A stretch of DNA of 64,000 nt from the NCBI GenBank assembly GCA_005765155.1, contig VCCP01000001.1:4278001-4342000 (forward strand), in the 5' to 3' direction. The translations under genes were made by a program, and so were the position numbers. Shown here piece by piece: positions 44,754-58,580 of the stretch. The notes under the pieces were generated by a model, which did no database searches, was not told the DNA's origin, and saw only the letters and a list, made by a program, of their open reading frames with translations. Source of the stretch: Zelopaecilomyces penicillatus. Its lineage: Eukaryota > Ascomycota > Sordariomycetes > Hypocreales > Pseudodiploosporaceae. Position 1 is the first letter of the stretch, and every line of letters begins with the position of its first letter.

Positions 44754-47700
44754 CTAACCGCCAGGCTTGCGAAATCCTTCAATGCTAAGGAAGGGGACTT
44801 CGACCTCACTGAGCCCAAGGACTCCTTCATCCCGACGACGTTCGACAAAGTTGTTGCACTCAGCCACGACCTGGCTCCACTCTGCGAGCGCCCGACCGCA
44901 ATACACTGCGTTCTTCGCATATACTCCGCCTGGCTTCAGTGGTTGGGTCGCGGGTTCGCTGAGGCGACCCTGTATTCCATCGAATCGGATTCCAGAGGGG
45001 CTGCCTACCCTCCCATCGCTCATTGTCGAAAAACTGCGGCCTGTATCCGTACTGGGGCGGTCTGAGGAGCTGTTGGAAGCTCGTCCATAGCTGTCAAAAG
45101 CTCGGCCACGCTCCTCTCCTGAGGTGGAGCTCATCGGGCTTGCATTTCTAGCCCCGTTAATCAAGCCGCCTTCTGAACTTCCCGAAAAGGTGCGCATCGG
45201 TGCTGGGATACTGGCTGGAGGCGGCGGCGTACCACTTCGCGCCCTTGCTGTCACTCTTGCCTGTGCTGGGGTGGGTAGACGTGGGCGCACCAAAATACGT
45301 TCTCGTGGGGGAGAGACAGTTTGCTGCCATCCAAGAATAAACTTGAAGAAGTACTTTGGCTCATCAAATGTTGGTGAGGAGCAGGCCGAGTCCCTTGCGT
45401 TCGACTTGTTTCCAGAAGAGGCCAGTTTTGGTGGAGGCGGTGGTGCGCCGCTTCGAGCCCGAGCCTCTGCTGTCTCACGACGTACACTCTGCAACTCATC
45501 TTCCATGCCCAATCTCGAGGGGCTTCCATCCGGCAACTGATTCTGTGAGGCGCCTGTGCCGGAAGTCAGAGAAAGGACTTTTCCGAGCAATGACCATCGT
45601 TTCTTAGAGTCACTTTTTCCAAAGAGACTGCCATCGGACAGGCCATCTCCGGGGATCATGTCACCATTCGCCGTCCTTGCAAAAGAGTCGAATCCCATAA
45701 AGAGTCCCGGTTGTGGCACATTAGCCTCTTGACGAATAATCATAAACCTCTTGCCGAGGGCAGGAGACATTGGTGCTGTAGAGGGTCCAATGCGGCCAGT
45801 CTCCTCCGTGCTCTGCTTGAGATACAGATAATGTGCCCAAACCTTCTTGAGTCTGGAAGAAACAAGGAGAAATGCGTTGCTGTTCATAGGTTGGGTTAGC
45901 TCAAAACACATAGTTTTCCTTGGGCTGTTGGCTACTTACGTATCTATCTCATTTGCACTGCCCCTGTCACGGCAGATTCTCCAGCAAAGTAAACGCTGGT
46001 AGTATGCACGTACCATTGGGCACCAATTGTTAAAGAATGCGTTGAACGTTTCCTCTGTCAATAGCCAGTCCTGACACAAGGATTCTTTTCTCCTGGGATC
46101 CTTTGCCACGGCATCCCAGATGGTGAAGATGAAGGAAAGCATACGGACTTCCGACATGGTGTTCATTGACGTGAGGACTCTTTTGCAGACGTCGAACCAA
46201 AAGTTCCAGTCAATATAAGTTGTGGAGCATTCAGGGGTCTCGAAATCGTGATAGATCATCAATGCCTCCTCCAGAAAATCACAAAGAGTAAAACACGCTG
46301 CGCTGTTAAACCTCGATGTTCTACAAGTTGCAGCCTTCATCATGGACGCAAATGCTTGCGCGAATGTGTGTCTCGCGCCAGAGAATTCAGGAGTGTCATC
46401 AGAAAGAACGTCTTTCAACAGAATCACACACCGGTTCTCTGACATTCCTCTCATCAGATTATTTGGCGGTAAGGGCATGGCTAGAGCTGCCGCGTCAGCT
46501 CCGTGTATCGAATCAATTAGGGGAGGCCCGTAAGCCGCCTCGATGGCGGCTTGCCGGTGGATGGTCGTATCAAGTATGGAGAGGAGTTGGGCGTGAACCA
46601 GAACAAAAGCTGGCGACCTTGCTTTCTCGGTTAAAGGTAGGCCATCTGGCATGAATTGATTCGAGAGAACGTGAAAATATTTGCAAAAGATAAACAGCAG
46701 ATCTGTGTCTCGTCCTTTCCAACGTGAGACCCAGGGGCCTGTCCATGGGATCCTGGCAACAACCATTGTCATCTTTGGAATATGCTTCAGTGTGTCCCAC
46801 ATGGTCCTGGGCGAAGTCCATCCATAAGGACTGAGTTTGGGTGGAAATAGGGCCACTATATCCTCACTTTCCCCAGCATCTTTGCGAGGTAGCCCAAACT
46901 CGTCCGCAGTGCGACGAATTAGCTCGGGTGTGAGACCCCAAAGACGAAGCAGGATGTCAGGAACTCCAGGCGCAAAAAAGAATGCATAGGCGCACGTTTT
47001 GCCGGCAAAGTTTACCAAAGTGAGAGGAGCATGGCGAAGAGACATTCGTTCAACAACAAACGCCATTTGCTTCATCAGATTAGCCACAAACATGGTTCTC
47101 ACATTGTGCTCGGCTGACTCGGCCAGCAGCGCCGCCTGGCTTGAACTAAGACTCGAATCCGATGCATTGGTCCATGATCTTGCGCGAACTCGCTCTGTAG
47201 GCGAGCGCTCCATCAACGGCAGAAAGTAGGATGTTGACTGTCTCCACTCGGGCCTCATCATGAGCAGAGTCGCGGCTTCGAGAAGAATCGGACGGTCGAC
47301 ACCCGGAACAGGATGCTGCTGGCCCTGGCCATCCAACATGTCAAGAACCACACCCCACCACTTATCCAAGATTGTGGCTCGGCGATCCACGTCGTCTGGC
47401 CGCAGACTTTTGGTTGAGGCATTGCTCAATGCGCTCTTGAGAAATGGCAGCAGCACCGACTGTATCTGTATTATTTTTTGCGCCATTAGCTTCGGAACAA
47501 AACTCTTGAACTCCATCTCCAAAGTCTTGAACGAGGACCACATGGGGTCTCGAGTCCGAGGCGCCGTCTCGCTTGACGAATCATCAGTCGTGGGTGTTGT
47601 CATGTTTGTGTCACTAAATGTTGATTGAGAACCGCGAGTGTCGATGCTAGTAGCAGCTGGCTGGGCGAGACTGGTGGCTGAAGAGGCGCAGCTGTTGTCA

Positions 47701-48512
47701 GAACCAATGCTGCCGCCATTGGGCTTGGTCTGCTTCTGCTTCATTTTTGCGAAGTAGCTGCTGGCACGAGCGAATGCCTTGGATGTTGATTTTGGCGAAT
47801 CCGAGGCCTTCCCTTGCTCCGTCTGGTCGGCCATGGTTTCCGAGCGGCGAATCGCAGTAGTAGTATTAGTGTGCTTCGTCTTGGTCTTGCTCGATGCTCC
47901 TGTCTGCCTCGGGTTTCCTTCAACGGGGGAATCTGGTCTACTCCGTGGCGAGGGAGATCGTGAACCAGGCATCCATGAGCGTCGGGCAAAACTTGCAAAA
48001 CCACCACCTGCAGTATGACTTCGCTCAAGTCGGGGATGTAAATCAGATGTTCCTCCGAGCGATCCGCCGTTGAATTGGGAGTCCGTCGCCGAAGTCGCTG
48101 GTCGTTGTGGTTGTTGGCCATGAACCCTGTTGGCAGGCTTGTCGTTTGTCAACCATGGTCGTTGTCGTTCGGAAACAGAGGGAGCTGCATTCGTTTGCGA
48201 GGATATGAGTGGTGGTTGCTGATCAAGAGTGCTCTCGGAATTAATTGTGCTGGTGGGGCGCTTGGTGCTGAGATAGAGGGATGTGTCGAGCTCGAAGTCT
48301 ACATTGAACGAGGGCATATCAAAGGCCGGCAGACTGGGTAGCGTCTTTCCGTCGAGTAAAAGCTGGGGAGTCCTGGTTTCTGGAGAGCCGAGTGAGGCTA
48401 ACTTCTCACGGGAATGTAGGGAAACCAAATCGGGAGTCGAGTAGGCTCGTCGAGTCAAAGGGGGAGCGGAATGCTCAACGGCCGGGGCCAGGATTGTAGT
48501 CGGTCCACGCAT
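44754..48512 (-). CDS. large fungal DUF1765-type protein
   Basis: Minus strand, exons 48512-45940 and 45879-44754, about 1232 residues. The first 320 residues are disordered, Ser/Thr/Pro-rich. A large helical core (about 330-880) contains RDPMWSSFKTLEMEFKSFVPKLMAQK, LLEAATLLMMRPEWRQSTSYFLPLMERSPTERVRARSW and YIDWNFWFDVCKRVLTSMNTMSEVRMLSFIF. It ends with MVRAYYQRLLCWRICR, then DTNAFLLVSSRLKKVWAHYLYLKQ across the intron. This pattern matches the fungal domain DUF1765 as I recognise it; its biochemical role is unknown. The remaining C terminus is disordered with Ala-Arg-Ser-Gly and Pro runs, and ends EGFRKPGG. ATG 48512 is the first in-frame ATG. The frame is open for about 100 nt upstream, so an additional 5' exon is possible. 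Confidence 0.8.
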
Positions 48513-50325
48513 CGTATGGCCAGCCCCCAAGCGGGATGCAAGGGCGCCACGGTGAGTACTTGACGCAACTCTGAATAACGAACGTCGGTGAGATCCGGCG
48601 GGATACTCAAATCAATTGGATTCAATTCAACATTACTGCCCAGATGCGCGATCTCTGGCCGGCAGAGTCAGAGAGCTGGCTGGGTAGATGGAGAGAAAAA
48701 GGGTGTAGAGGGTTGGCGATGGTTGGCGAGATTGTCAAGGCTGTCTGTCGTAGTAAATAGAATGCCTGGTACTGGCTTTCCTGGTTAGTAGGCTGACTGG
48801 CTGGCTAGCTGATCAGGCAGAGCGGCAGACGGACAGACGACCAGGAACATGTGGAGGCTCCTTGTGAGCTGTAGCCTGTAGGTGTAAAGGCACAGACGAT
48901 GGGACCTTGGTACCAGGTACTGCAAAGCAAAGTCGGGAAAAGGCCCTGTAATAGGTATCTATCACTCGATTTTCTCGATTTCTTTTCCTCCTGGGCTGGT
49001 GTCCACAACTGAGGAGCCATCGGCTGCGACGGACAAGCCTATCCGATGATGGAATCCTGGGAGGAGGGGCGAAGGCTGACATGGGGAAAGGCGCTTCTTT
49101 TCACACATCCACACCATAGTTGTATACCACACACCTCATACCACACACCAAGCACCCAAAAGGGACGTGCCGGGGCGCTGCGCTCAGTTGTTGCGATACC
49201 TGTACAGTTGGTGTAGGCATGTACTAACTTGAATTGTGCATGTGCACGAGTCGCTGCAAGTGACGCAGGGGACTTGGCAGTCTGTAAATTAACGGACTGC
49301 AGGGGAGGAGACGGTGCCACGCAACAGCTTTCGGGGGGGCTGATCAGTGAATGAATGGATATGGGCGGATGGACCCTTTTTTTTCTCCTTCCATGTTTCC
49401 AATACTCCCTCTTTGTCTATTATTACAGGTATTGGTTACAGACGCCCAGTAATTACCTGTGCAGCATCCTCCAGTCGTCTGAAGGGGGCCCAGACCCAAG
49501 CCATGGAAGACCCCAAAGAGGCCATCAAGGCCATCAAAGCCATCGAACCACAACCGAAAAGGGAGCCAGGCCTCAAAGGCGACGGCCACCCACCCGTGTT
49601 GTACTGGCGAGCGCTAACGTTGAATAATACCAGCTAAATTGCAACGGTCGCGAGAAAGCGGTTGTAGCGGTAGAGGTAGGTTTTTCCTTGCATGTACGGG
49701 GTAATTACGAAGTGTGTCCCATAGACTTTAGAGCTACATGAGGATGCTGCCCTTGCCCGTTGTCTCTCTGGCCGCTATCGTTGGTGGAGAGAGATGTGTG
49801 TGTGTGGTAGCGGCCAAGATCGACATGCATGACCAGACTGCACACACGCCAGCAAAACGCAGGTCGCCGTCCTTTGCCACGACCGCTGACGATCGACCTG
49901 TGAGGTTGTGATCACGTCCCAAAGCAGCAATGGAGATGCTGCCGGTACTTGTAGTTGCGTCTCCCGAGCCACGTATTACCCAGGCCATAGCAGAGATGTG
50001 TGACTATTCCGGAGTGCTACTATTATATCTCCGTACGAAGCCAAGCCCAGGTACCTGTATCATCACACAACATAAGTATTTCCCGACTCTTCCACACCCT
50101 AAACTCGCTGGCTGTTCCCCCTCCCCTGTTGATAGCCGAATACGTATTGTACCTAGAAGGGAACTGGTGGGCCTGCAGTCGCGGTCGGAGGTGGCGGGTT
50201 CGATGTTGCAAAAGGTGGTCAGTGTGATCTAACGGATCGGCCTCCTCTCGTTTGTTGGTCATTCAAGGTTGTATGTACCAGTACAGAAGGCATCATGGTT
50301 GGTCATCACCCTAACAATGCTAGAG

Positions 50326-50340
50326 CCCCCCCCCCCCCCC
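50326..50340. repeat. poly-C run, 15 bases
   Basis: Fifteen consecutive C in the gene-poor stretch. Length may vary between isolates or be affected by sequencing error. Confidence 0.9.
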
Positions 50341-51548
50341 ATCGGGAACGGCTACAGTGGACAGTCTGCTATCTAGCGGCGTTCTTTCGTACCATGATAG
50401 TCTAGGTAGTCTGAACTTACAACCATGATCCTCGCTCGTATCTAGAATCTCTATTCTTTTCACCCACCACATCACCCATCCATCCTGCATGACCGCATAT
50501 CTGGCCCTCGCCTCGTCCCGTTTCGGAAATCTCACATCGCCTGTTCGGGCGCCCTGAAGAATCCAATGCATAATCCAGGCGGCTACGGCGCTCTTTGCTC
50601 GGAGTTTTTTGGGTCAGCGCACCTAGATTTACTATGACCATGGAAAGAAATTAAATCTGCAAACGGGGGCGCTCCCACATACACACACACATATACGTTT
50701 GACAGGATCGAAATACCTGCTGGTACAAGCTCAGTACTGCATATTCGGATAAGCATGTTTCGTATGCACTCCTCCTTTGCATTTCGCTCAAGAGCGGAGC
50801 TTCAACGCTACTGTGGTATCCCCGATCGTCTGCTCATCAAACGCTGGCTGGACTTGGACTAAACAAAAAATTTTAACGCACCCACCGTGCCACTGAACCA
50901 CTTGATTTAGCTTTTTCCAGAAAGCAAGCCGGCTCCTCTAGCCCCCCCTAAACAAAGAACTCAAGAGGATCATTGATACCAAGATAATTAGTCCACATGT
51001 ACAAGTACGGAATTGCGGGTGGTATTTGGACTTTGTACATCTAGGCGGCCCAAGTGGACATCTGGGTATTCGTCTCCATCCCTCCCCTGGTCAGTCTTGA
51101 CTGTGCATAATACCAACCTCCTCCGACATTTGTGTATGGGGTGGTGATACTCGAATGCATGTTAACAATGCCCTGCAGACCACTAGACACACACACGCAC
51201 ACAACCAACAATAACTGTGGCGGCAGACCGCGGCCGGCTCACCGACCAGTCGTCTTGGTCTGTCTCAGCCCAAATCGCCAAAACTGCCTCCTTTGACGCT
51301 GGACAACTCGCCCTTGAACACATTGGTTGGCCACGAGGGCTGCCGGCCGATCCCGTTGGTTGGTTTTGTCTGGTCTGCCCAGGTTACCGTCCTCCATGTT
51401 TCTCATCCCAAACATTTGTCGTCAACGATCACTCTACTACGTATAAACGCCCGCAACCAGCCATTGCTCATCCCACATAGTCAGAGGGTAGATAACATAT
51501 TACACATGACGCACAGGAGCACTGAGTACTGCAATTTTTCAATGACAG

Positions 51549-51579
<31 letters not shown>

Positions 51580-51591
51580 TAATAATAATAA
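51549..51591. repeat. (AAT)n trinucleotide microsatellite
   Basis: About 43 bases of AAT repeats with one AAC interruption. Confidence 0.95.
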
Positions 51592-54500
51592 CTACTACAA
51601 CAAAGGGAAAGGCAATGTAAGCATCACCATCTAAGGTAGGTGTACAGTACGGAGTACTTACGGATGTAATCATGGATGCGGTTTCCACTGTTCATAAGAA
51701 ATCCCCTTCTTCTTAGCGCGGACCGGAAGCCCGCGCTGTTCCACAAATTCGCATTGGACGACGCCTCTTCGTCATCCAAGGCTGGCATTTGATTAGATTG
51801 AACACCCCCCGACCTCCGAGCGCACGGATCGATATCGGTCACAAATCCCCCCCTGGTTTTCAGTTGCCATCCACTGGGGATATTAACATCTGCCCTCCTT
51901 TCCATTGCATATCCACTAGTTGACGGTCCCTGATATCAGATACTCCCTTCTCACTCATGTGGCTTCCACCGCCGTTACCATATTTCGCATCACACAAGAA
52001 CAAAATGACGCTATATGAACAGACACCCGTCTGTGCAAAAGGCGGAAGCGGATCGTGGCTCCTCCGGCACAGAGGTGTGCTTTGTGTTGCATTCAACAAA
52101 TCTTTGCCTCGAATTGAAAAGAGGCACGTTGCAATTGTGCCGCCTCCCAACTCAGCTCAGCATGGAGCTAGGTATCTAGCTTTTGCATTAGCTGCATAAT
52201 GTGCCTGTCGTGGACAAAATCATTGGACAATGGAGGTTGGGGCCTTTGGCACAATTGCCAGCATCCATTTCTCACGGAAATTGGGGGCTAACTCATCTAA
52301 AAATCACGATAAGGGTCCGATGGACCAGGGCACAAATTTTGAGGAGATCGTTCCCACAGCCTTGGTCAAGCAACCCTCCATCCTATCCTTCTTTGCCGTA
52401 CCCGCCTGCCAAGCAGGTCAGGTCAGCCAGGGCCTGGGCCGAGCCAAGCGAAGACCAGGAGGGCAGCCTCATGAACCCTGAACGGCTGACAACCAGAATT
52501 ATGGTGGTGGCTGGATACCTTCTCTCGGACCTCGTTCAGGATACCCCGGTCTCAGCTGTCGTCGAATGCATAACAATAGGCTTTGGTATTTCGGAGCCCA
52601 AGGAGTTTGATCTTCTGAAACGGTATTGAGGAGTTTCCCGTGTACTTGAGAATACTCTCTTTACCGCGAGTACGTAACGCATTCGCTGCGAAGAAACGGA
52701 GGCGCGTATGCAACAAGCTTGCTGGTGCTAATTTCACTTCACACCGCCTGGGTGGTTATTCATCGCGGGTTATTGACGCAATGTTTTACAGTAGGTCAAT
52801 CCTAAGCCAATCGATGCCAACGCACGCCACCACAAAAGGTAAAGAGAGAAAAAATTGGAACATAGAAGAGTCAAAATGTATCCCTAAAGTCATGCACCAT
52901 CTTTCCAACTGAGAATGACAGAGGTGTTTGGTAATAGTAGGGCATATTCAATCTTGGCACGATAAGATTTTTCCTTCAGCAAGAAGAGCACAGAGATGAA
53001 GCCCATTGCTGTACACACTAATGCCGTTTCGTCGAGTTGGTTCAAGATTCGACATCTCGATCACTTACCTGCTATCACGCATCGCTTCTGCAGATCATTG
53101 CATATTGATTTTGCGAACGCCGTAATGGTTGTCGCTGGCTAGCGACAAATATCCAGCCTGCTCTGCGACACCATTGATGCGCAAGCTATTTTAGTCCACG
53201 TATCTCTTTGGAGAGACAATGTGTATGACGTTGATTTCGAACTGCATAATCCAGAATGAGCATAAATGCTGTCTCACGGATGGACGTAATCCGTTGCGAT
53301 GTCACAATCATATTTTTGCTAGTTGAGAGAGAAGCCAGGTTGGTGGAAGAAAATATGTGAAGTGAAAATTTCATCTTGTATCGAGATTAGCTGATTACCT
53401 AATCCAACTCGGGTAGGTTATGTTTGGCGAACATCTGTCTAGCGATAATTACGATCTCTACGACAACTCCCTTAAATGGGCGTTAATTAGTAGCATCGAC
53501 GACAGAATCTGAGTACGGTTTACCTATTTATTCATTGTATTTCTCTAAAGAAGACACATGACCTGCACTTTTCTTGGTTCCTCACCACTGTTCAAAACAT
53601 TCATCCCATGTAATTCCTCGAAGTACAACCACTAAGTCTGGTCGGATGTCGGCTTTACTTAATTCCTCAGAGTCCCATTTCGGTCTTGAACTGCCAAGAC
53701 ACGCTGCCCCTCACCTGTCGGGTGCGCTAGTGTCTCAGAGTGTGGCTGGATTGTGACGTTGAAATCAGCATTTGAATCTCCCTTTGTTTGTACAGTACTT
53801 TAGCATTCGGAGACTCTATCCTCTCATGCGTCTGAGCAAGATCCGTGATGTTTCCAATATGCTTTTATTGCTGACAGCTGGCGCATGTACAGGACAAACT
53901 CAAAGGAGCTCATAATTTTCACCTTGCTCTATTGGGAGCTGATAATGCGAGTCGTGGCGCACTGCGACCAGTTCGCAACCATCGACGCCTAACATGTTCT
54001 TGGCGTTGGTACAATTCCGCTTTTGAGGTGTGCTCATCTTATTTTTTTTTTCAGCTAGGGTGGCTCATCGGTAGGTTCTTGTGTAATTACAGGCAGATCG
54101 GTACTTGCCATCCCGGGAGGTACTCTCCGTCCCTTACGGATACGGAGTACAGGTATTAGAGAAGTCCATCTTGAGAACCCATGGAGAGTCAAAGTGTTGG
54201 CACGACAACCAGTGATGTCAGTGTCGCGAGCACACGACAAATCCCAAACAGCGCATCGCATTTGTTGCAAGCGACATCATGATAGTTTTATGAGGCAGCG
54301 CAAATACATCAATGTGCATAATGTTTGGGATTGTCAACCATCATAGTGTGGTGATCCATTGCTTCGGCAAAGGGTGATTGTAACACAACACGTAGAGGAG
54401 AGAAAGATAAAGCTACGATAATAAATGGTACATGTAAGCACCCGCAATCCACTGTATGGCCACATGTACAGTGCTGGGTTGCAGCAAATGTGCCTGTGGC

Positions 54501-54999
54501 GTCAACAACCAATCAGATGAGATAGGTTGGACAGCCCCCAGCGTCATTGGGAGGCTGTAGTGGGTCCCACTGTTGTACCCTACGTAATATGCCTGGCCAT
54601 TCCAGAGGCAACCAATATTGATACCCTTTATCGACTTCCCAGTTGGTACCTCGACCTTCAACTCTAATGTTTACTATATTGTTGACTACCAGCACGAATT
54701 TTGACATTCATCAGCGCTTGACACACTCTTTTCGATATTTGTGACAGCTTCGTATACAGGCCTACTGCCCTGTAATTATACACAAGCCTACAGCAGCTTT
54801 GACGCGTTGTTGGAGCTTGGGCCATCTGTATTGTTGTAGGGTACGTCTACGACTCCATCACCATATCACCATACACCTACCTAGCTTTTGTTGCTTGTCT
54901 GAAACAGCGAACCACCCACCTACTGCAGCGAGATTTATTCTAACAGACCTACGCTGCGATCATAGGTGCAAGCTTCTCGTTTGATTTGAAGCTCAAAAA

Positions 55000-57631
55000 A
55001 TGGCTGCTCCCGGAGGCGACAAGCCTCTTCCCGAGGAAGACCTGCATAACCCGTATGCTTCGTCGAGCAAATGGCGTCACCAAGAGTCTTCCAGGTTTGC
55101 CCGTCATGCTGGCCATGCGCATCCGCATGACCAAGATCAAGGCCCGGCCCGCGAGCCCACCGCAACCGGGACCACGGATGACCTCGCCAATTTCCTTAAC
55201 AAATCTCGGATCGAGCCCGAGGGCGACAGTCAAGCAGGCGGTAACTTCGTGCCTCTTGCTGTCGCTGCCAGACATGCGAATGAGCAGGAGGCGGCGGAAC
55301 ACGCAGTAGTTGATGGTGGCCTTGCGCAGGCGCACAATGGCGAGACGCCGGATGGAAGAGAGGTTGTTTGCGGACCATTGCTGAATTACCGTCGCATGAA
55401 TGAGGGTCGTTGGCATGGAAGTGTGCTTATCGTCGTCAAAGGTGGTGGCTTGCAGGTTCTTTACCAGCCATCGCTGCAGCTGAGGCGGGTTGGCGAGGCC
55501 AGTCAACTCGCTGCTGCGGTCGACAACGCGTCGGCGCAGAGCCAGACCGTTCAGTTCGAGTCCCAGCGCCTCTATTCAGATGGGCGCAACACATTTTGGG
55601 CCTTCGACATCAGTGTGCCCATCGAGTCCAGCGAAACTAAATATGAGTACGAGATACCCGACGTGCGATATTCGAGTGAGAAGAAGCCTCGCGTCAACAG
55701 CTTCTTCGTTGCCGCCGCAGACGAATCGATGCGCATCATGTTCCACTCCTGCAACGGATTTAGTGTTGGAACCGACGAAGATGCCTGGAGCGGCCCTGCA
55801 CTGTGGAACGATGTGGTCAGGAAGCACAGCGCGACGCCGTTCCACGTCATGGTTGGCGGCGGCGACCAGATTTATAATGATGGCATTCGAGTGAACGGTC
55901 CCCTGCGCGATTGGACCGCGATTGGCAATCCTAAGAAGAGACAGGAATACCCCTTCCCAGAGTCACTCCGCGCTGCGTGCGACGACTATTACCTGAAGAA
56001 CTATATTCGCTGGTACAACACGGCACCGTTCTCCACTGCCAATGGGCAGATCCCGCAGCTCAACATTTGGGATGATCACGACGTGAGTGGCGCAAAACCC
56101 CAAGCCGGGTTCCAGCTGTTTCCATGAAACTGACAAGTCCTAGATTATTGACGGCTTTGGTTCGTACGTCGACAAATTCATGCAATGCGACGTCTTCCGT
56201 GGCATCGGTGGAACTGCACACAAGTATTACATGCTCTTCCAGCATCATCTGCCCCCACCTCCATCAACGTATACCTCAGGTAGGACCGGTCGTCTGATTC
56301 CTGATACCTCAATCTCTAATATGTCCACTAGATCATATCAGTAGTGACCCCGAGGCTATCGATCCAAATCAGCTGGTTGATACTTATGTCGCACCTCGAA
56401 AGTCCGACCCTCAGTACATTATAGGGAGCAAGCCAGGCCCTTATGTTGCTGAGCATTCCTTCAACATGTTTACCAGACTCGGTGCGCGTATTGCCCTGCT
56501 CGGAATTGACGCAAGAACAGAGGTGAGCCGACTTCAACAGCCCTATAGTCTACATCCCGTCAATTCTAACTGGTGACAGCGTACCCGGCATCAAATCAAC
56601 TATCCCGAGACATACCAGCTCATCTTCAATAAGTTGAGAGAAGAGCTGGGTGCAGCGGCCAACTCTGGACAGCCCATCAGACACCTGATTCTTCTATTGG
56701 GCATCCCCATTGCGTATCCTGTATGTGTGAATTCCACTATCCTTGAAAAGCTGATGATGTACTAACTAAAGGATAGCGCCTGACTTGGCTCGAGAACATT
56801 CTGAGAAGTCCCATCATTGGGCCTATCAAGTTTTTTAATCGCCGTTTTGGTCTTGGCGGAGGTTTCTTCAACCATTTTGATGGTAGTGTCGATCTTCTCG
56901 ATGATCTTGATGACCACTACACTGCCAAGACTCACAAGGTTGAGCGTGCCAACCTGATTGAACAGCTCCAGGAGGTTTCAGCGGAGTTCTCTGTGAGAGT
57001 CACAATTCTAGGCGGCGATGTACATCTGGCGGCGCTGGGACGTTTCTATTCCAACCCCAAACTCAAGATTCCCGCCGAGGAGGACAACCGCTACATGGCC
57101 AATGTCGTTTCATCAGCCATTGTCAACAAACCACCCCCACAGGCAGTTGCGAATTTGCTCGCACGAAGGAACAAGATTCATCACTTGAATCACGAGACGG
57201 ACGAAACCTTGCTTGACTTCTTCAATAAGGATCCGGGTGACTCATGCAAAACGGCAAGCCATAATCGCTGCACGATGCCGAGCCGCAACTTTGCCACGCT
57301 CACGGAAAATAGTTTGAATGCTGATGCGGTGGCTGGTAACGGCGACACACATCCTGAGTCAAATGATGACGCGCAGTCATTCATTGGCAAGAATGGACAT
57401 GCCGAGCTTCACCAAGGCGAGGTCGGGGCTGGCACCGCCCACAGAGCTGCTACTGAACAGGGACATGGCCGTGGCCGCGATGGTGGTCTTGATATTCGTA
57501 TCAATGTTGAGATTGACCAGTATGATGGTGAGGGCCGCACTGAAGGGTATGGATTTACTGTGCCATTGCTCAATTACCGACCACGAACTGCACCGACCCG
57601 GGCCCCGGAGCCTGCAGAGGTGGCGCAGTAG
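55000..57631 (+). CDS. PhoD-like phosphatase/phosphodiesterase
   Basis: Five exons: 55000-56082, 56144-56279, 56332-56522, 56580-56720 and 56777-57631, giving 801 residues. The first 110 residues are disordered and charged. A beta-rich N-terminal domain follows (NYRRMNEGRWHGSVLIVVKGG). The PhoD catalytic core has VMVGGGDQIYNDG (D289), NIWDDHDIIDGFGSYVD across the first splice join, LGIDARTERTRHQINYPETY, and ILGGDVHLAALGRF (D598, H600). This is the metal-dependent PhoD fold, which hydrolyses phosphodiesters or phosphomonoesters. The substrate of this fungal cytosolic-looking branch (no signal peptide or membrane helix) is not known. The C terminus carries a Gly/Asp/His-rich region and a conserved-looking end (YGFTVPLLNYRP). 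The five-exon model is supported by unbroken motifs. Confidence 0.92.
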
Positions 57632-58580
57632 GGGGCATGATGAAACTGTCCGAAGCCCCAAGGCTTATTATACAAGCTGAATGCTTCGGAACTCTGCAGC
57701 AGCCCGGAATTGCTCGAATCACGCCCCTGTACAGTACAGCTTTGGGATGTTGCACCCTCTTGGCGGCCACTGCCTCTTCTTGCAGCTACCTCAGGCAGAT
57801 ATCCTGAACGGTAGCATTGTTGAATGATACCCAATGTGGCCTCGAGGATGACCTGCAGATTAATATGTGCAAATGTTTGATATGAAGTAGTAGTTATAGC
57901 TGGATATTGGTTTTCTTAAGAACCTTGAATTGATAATGGTAGTTACCAGGTACTCTTTAGATGTCTTGCGGCATAATAATGTAGTAATCTGATATAATAC
58001 GATATCAGCTCCTCAATTGTATGAAGCGATAATCTTGTCTGCAATACGTGAGCATGCCAGCCAGTTCGAGTTTCCGGATGCGGCAAGAGAAAGCCTATGC
58101 CATAATTGTATTTGATAATTATTAGGCTATAGTTCACCTTTGCAAGTGGCACATTCCAAAGCGTGTGGTTTCTTTTTGGTATGAAGATGCGGTAGAAGCG
58201 GCTCTTGACGGAGACCCAGGACGTGGCGAGGAGGCCGACATCGGCACCCGCTTTCCAATTGTCCAATTGCCGGCCTTTGAATGAGCCCAGACTGGAGTTC
58301 TGCCGTTAAAATACAGTGAATTGGGGCGACGCCCCACCCGACTAGTGCACTGTCAAGACTGTATCGGTTTTAACCCGTGATAAGCCGAACGAATCGAGGA
58401 GCTACCCCAGCTCCCAGCAAACATCATATCATGAACCTAGTACTACCTTTCTGAGTAGACACTCTCCCCCCAAAAACATATCAAGGAACGCTTTCCCTCT
58501 TGCAAGATCGAGGAAGCTGCCCCTTCTGTTACCTACCTTCCATTTGAGTTGCATATTGTTTGGGCGGATATCAGAAAACT
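57632..58580. other. intergenic PhoD-like to PUT2
   Basis: 3' region of the phosphatase gene and promoter of the dehydrogenase gene. A/T-rich near 57860-57990. No gene was seen. Confidence 0.5.

Larger units (their letters stand above)
48513..54999. other. 6.5-kb gene-poor stretch
   Basis: Only short overlapping frames (longest 142 codons, 52201-52629) occur, with no recognisable product and no spliced model. It carries a C15 run, an AAT microsatellite and several CA-rich patches (near 50680 and 51190). The last few hundred bases are the promoter and leader of the PhoD-like gene. No transposon ends or tRNA were seen. Confidence 0.5.

Noticed and set aside
44574..45607. Several plus-strand frames of 80-163 codons
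   Set aside because: Antisense shadows of the G/C-rich C-terminal exon of the DUF1765-type gene.
52201..52629. 142-codon plus-strand frame in the gene-poor region
   Set aside because: No recognisable product, and a competing frame overlaps it.
58060..58080. GTTCGAGTTTC, a tRNA B-box-like sequence
   Set aside because: No matching A box or cloverleaf could be built around it.
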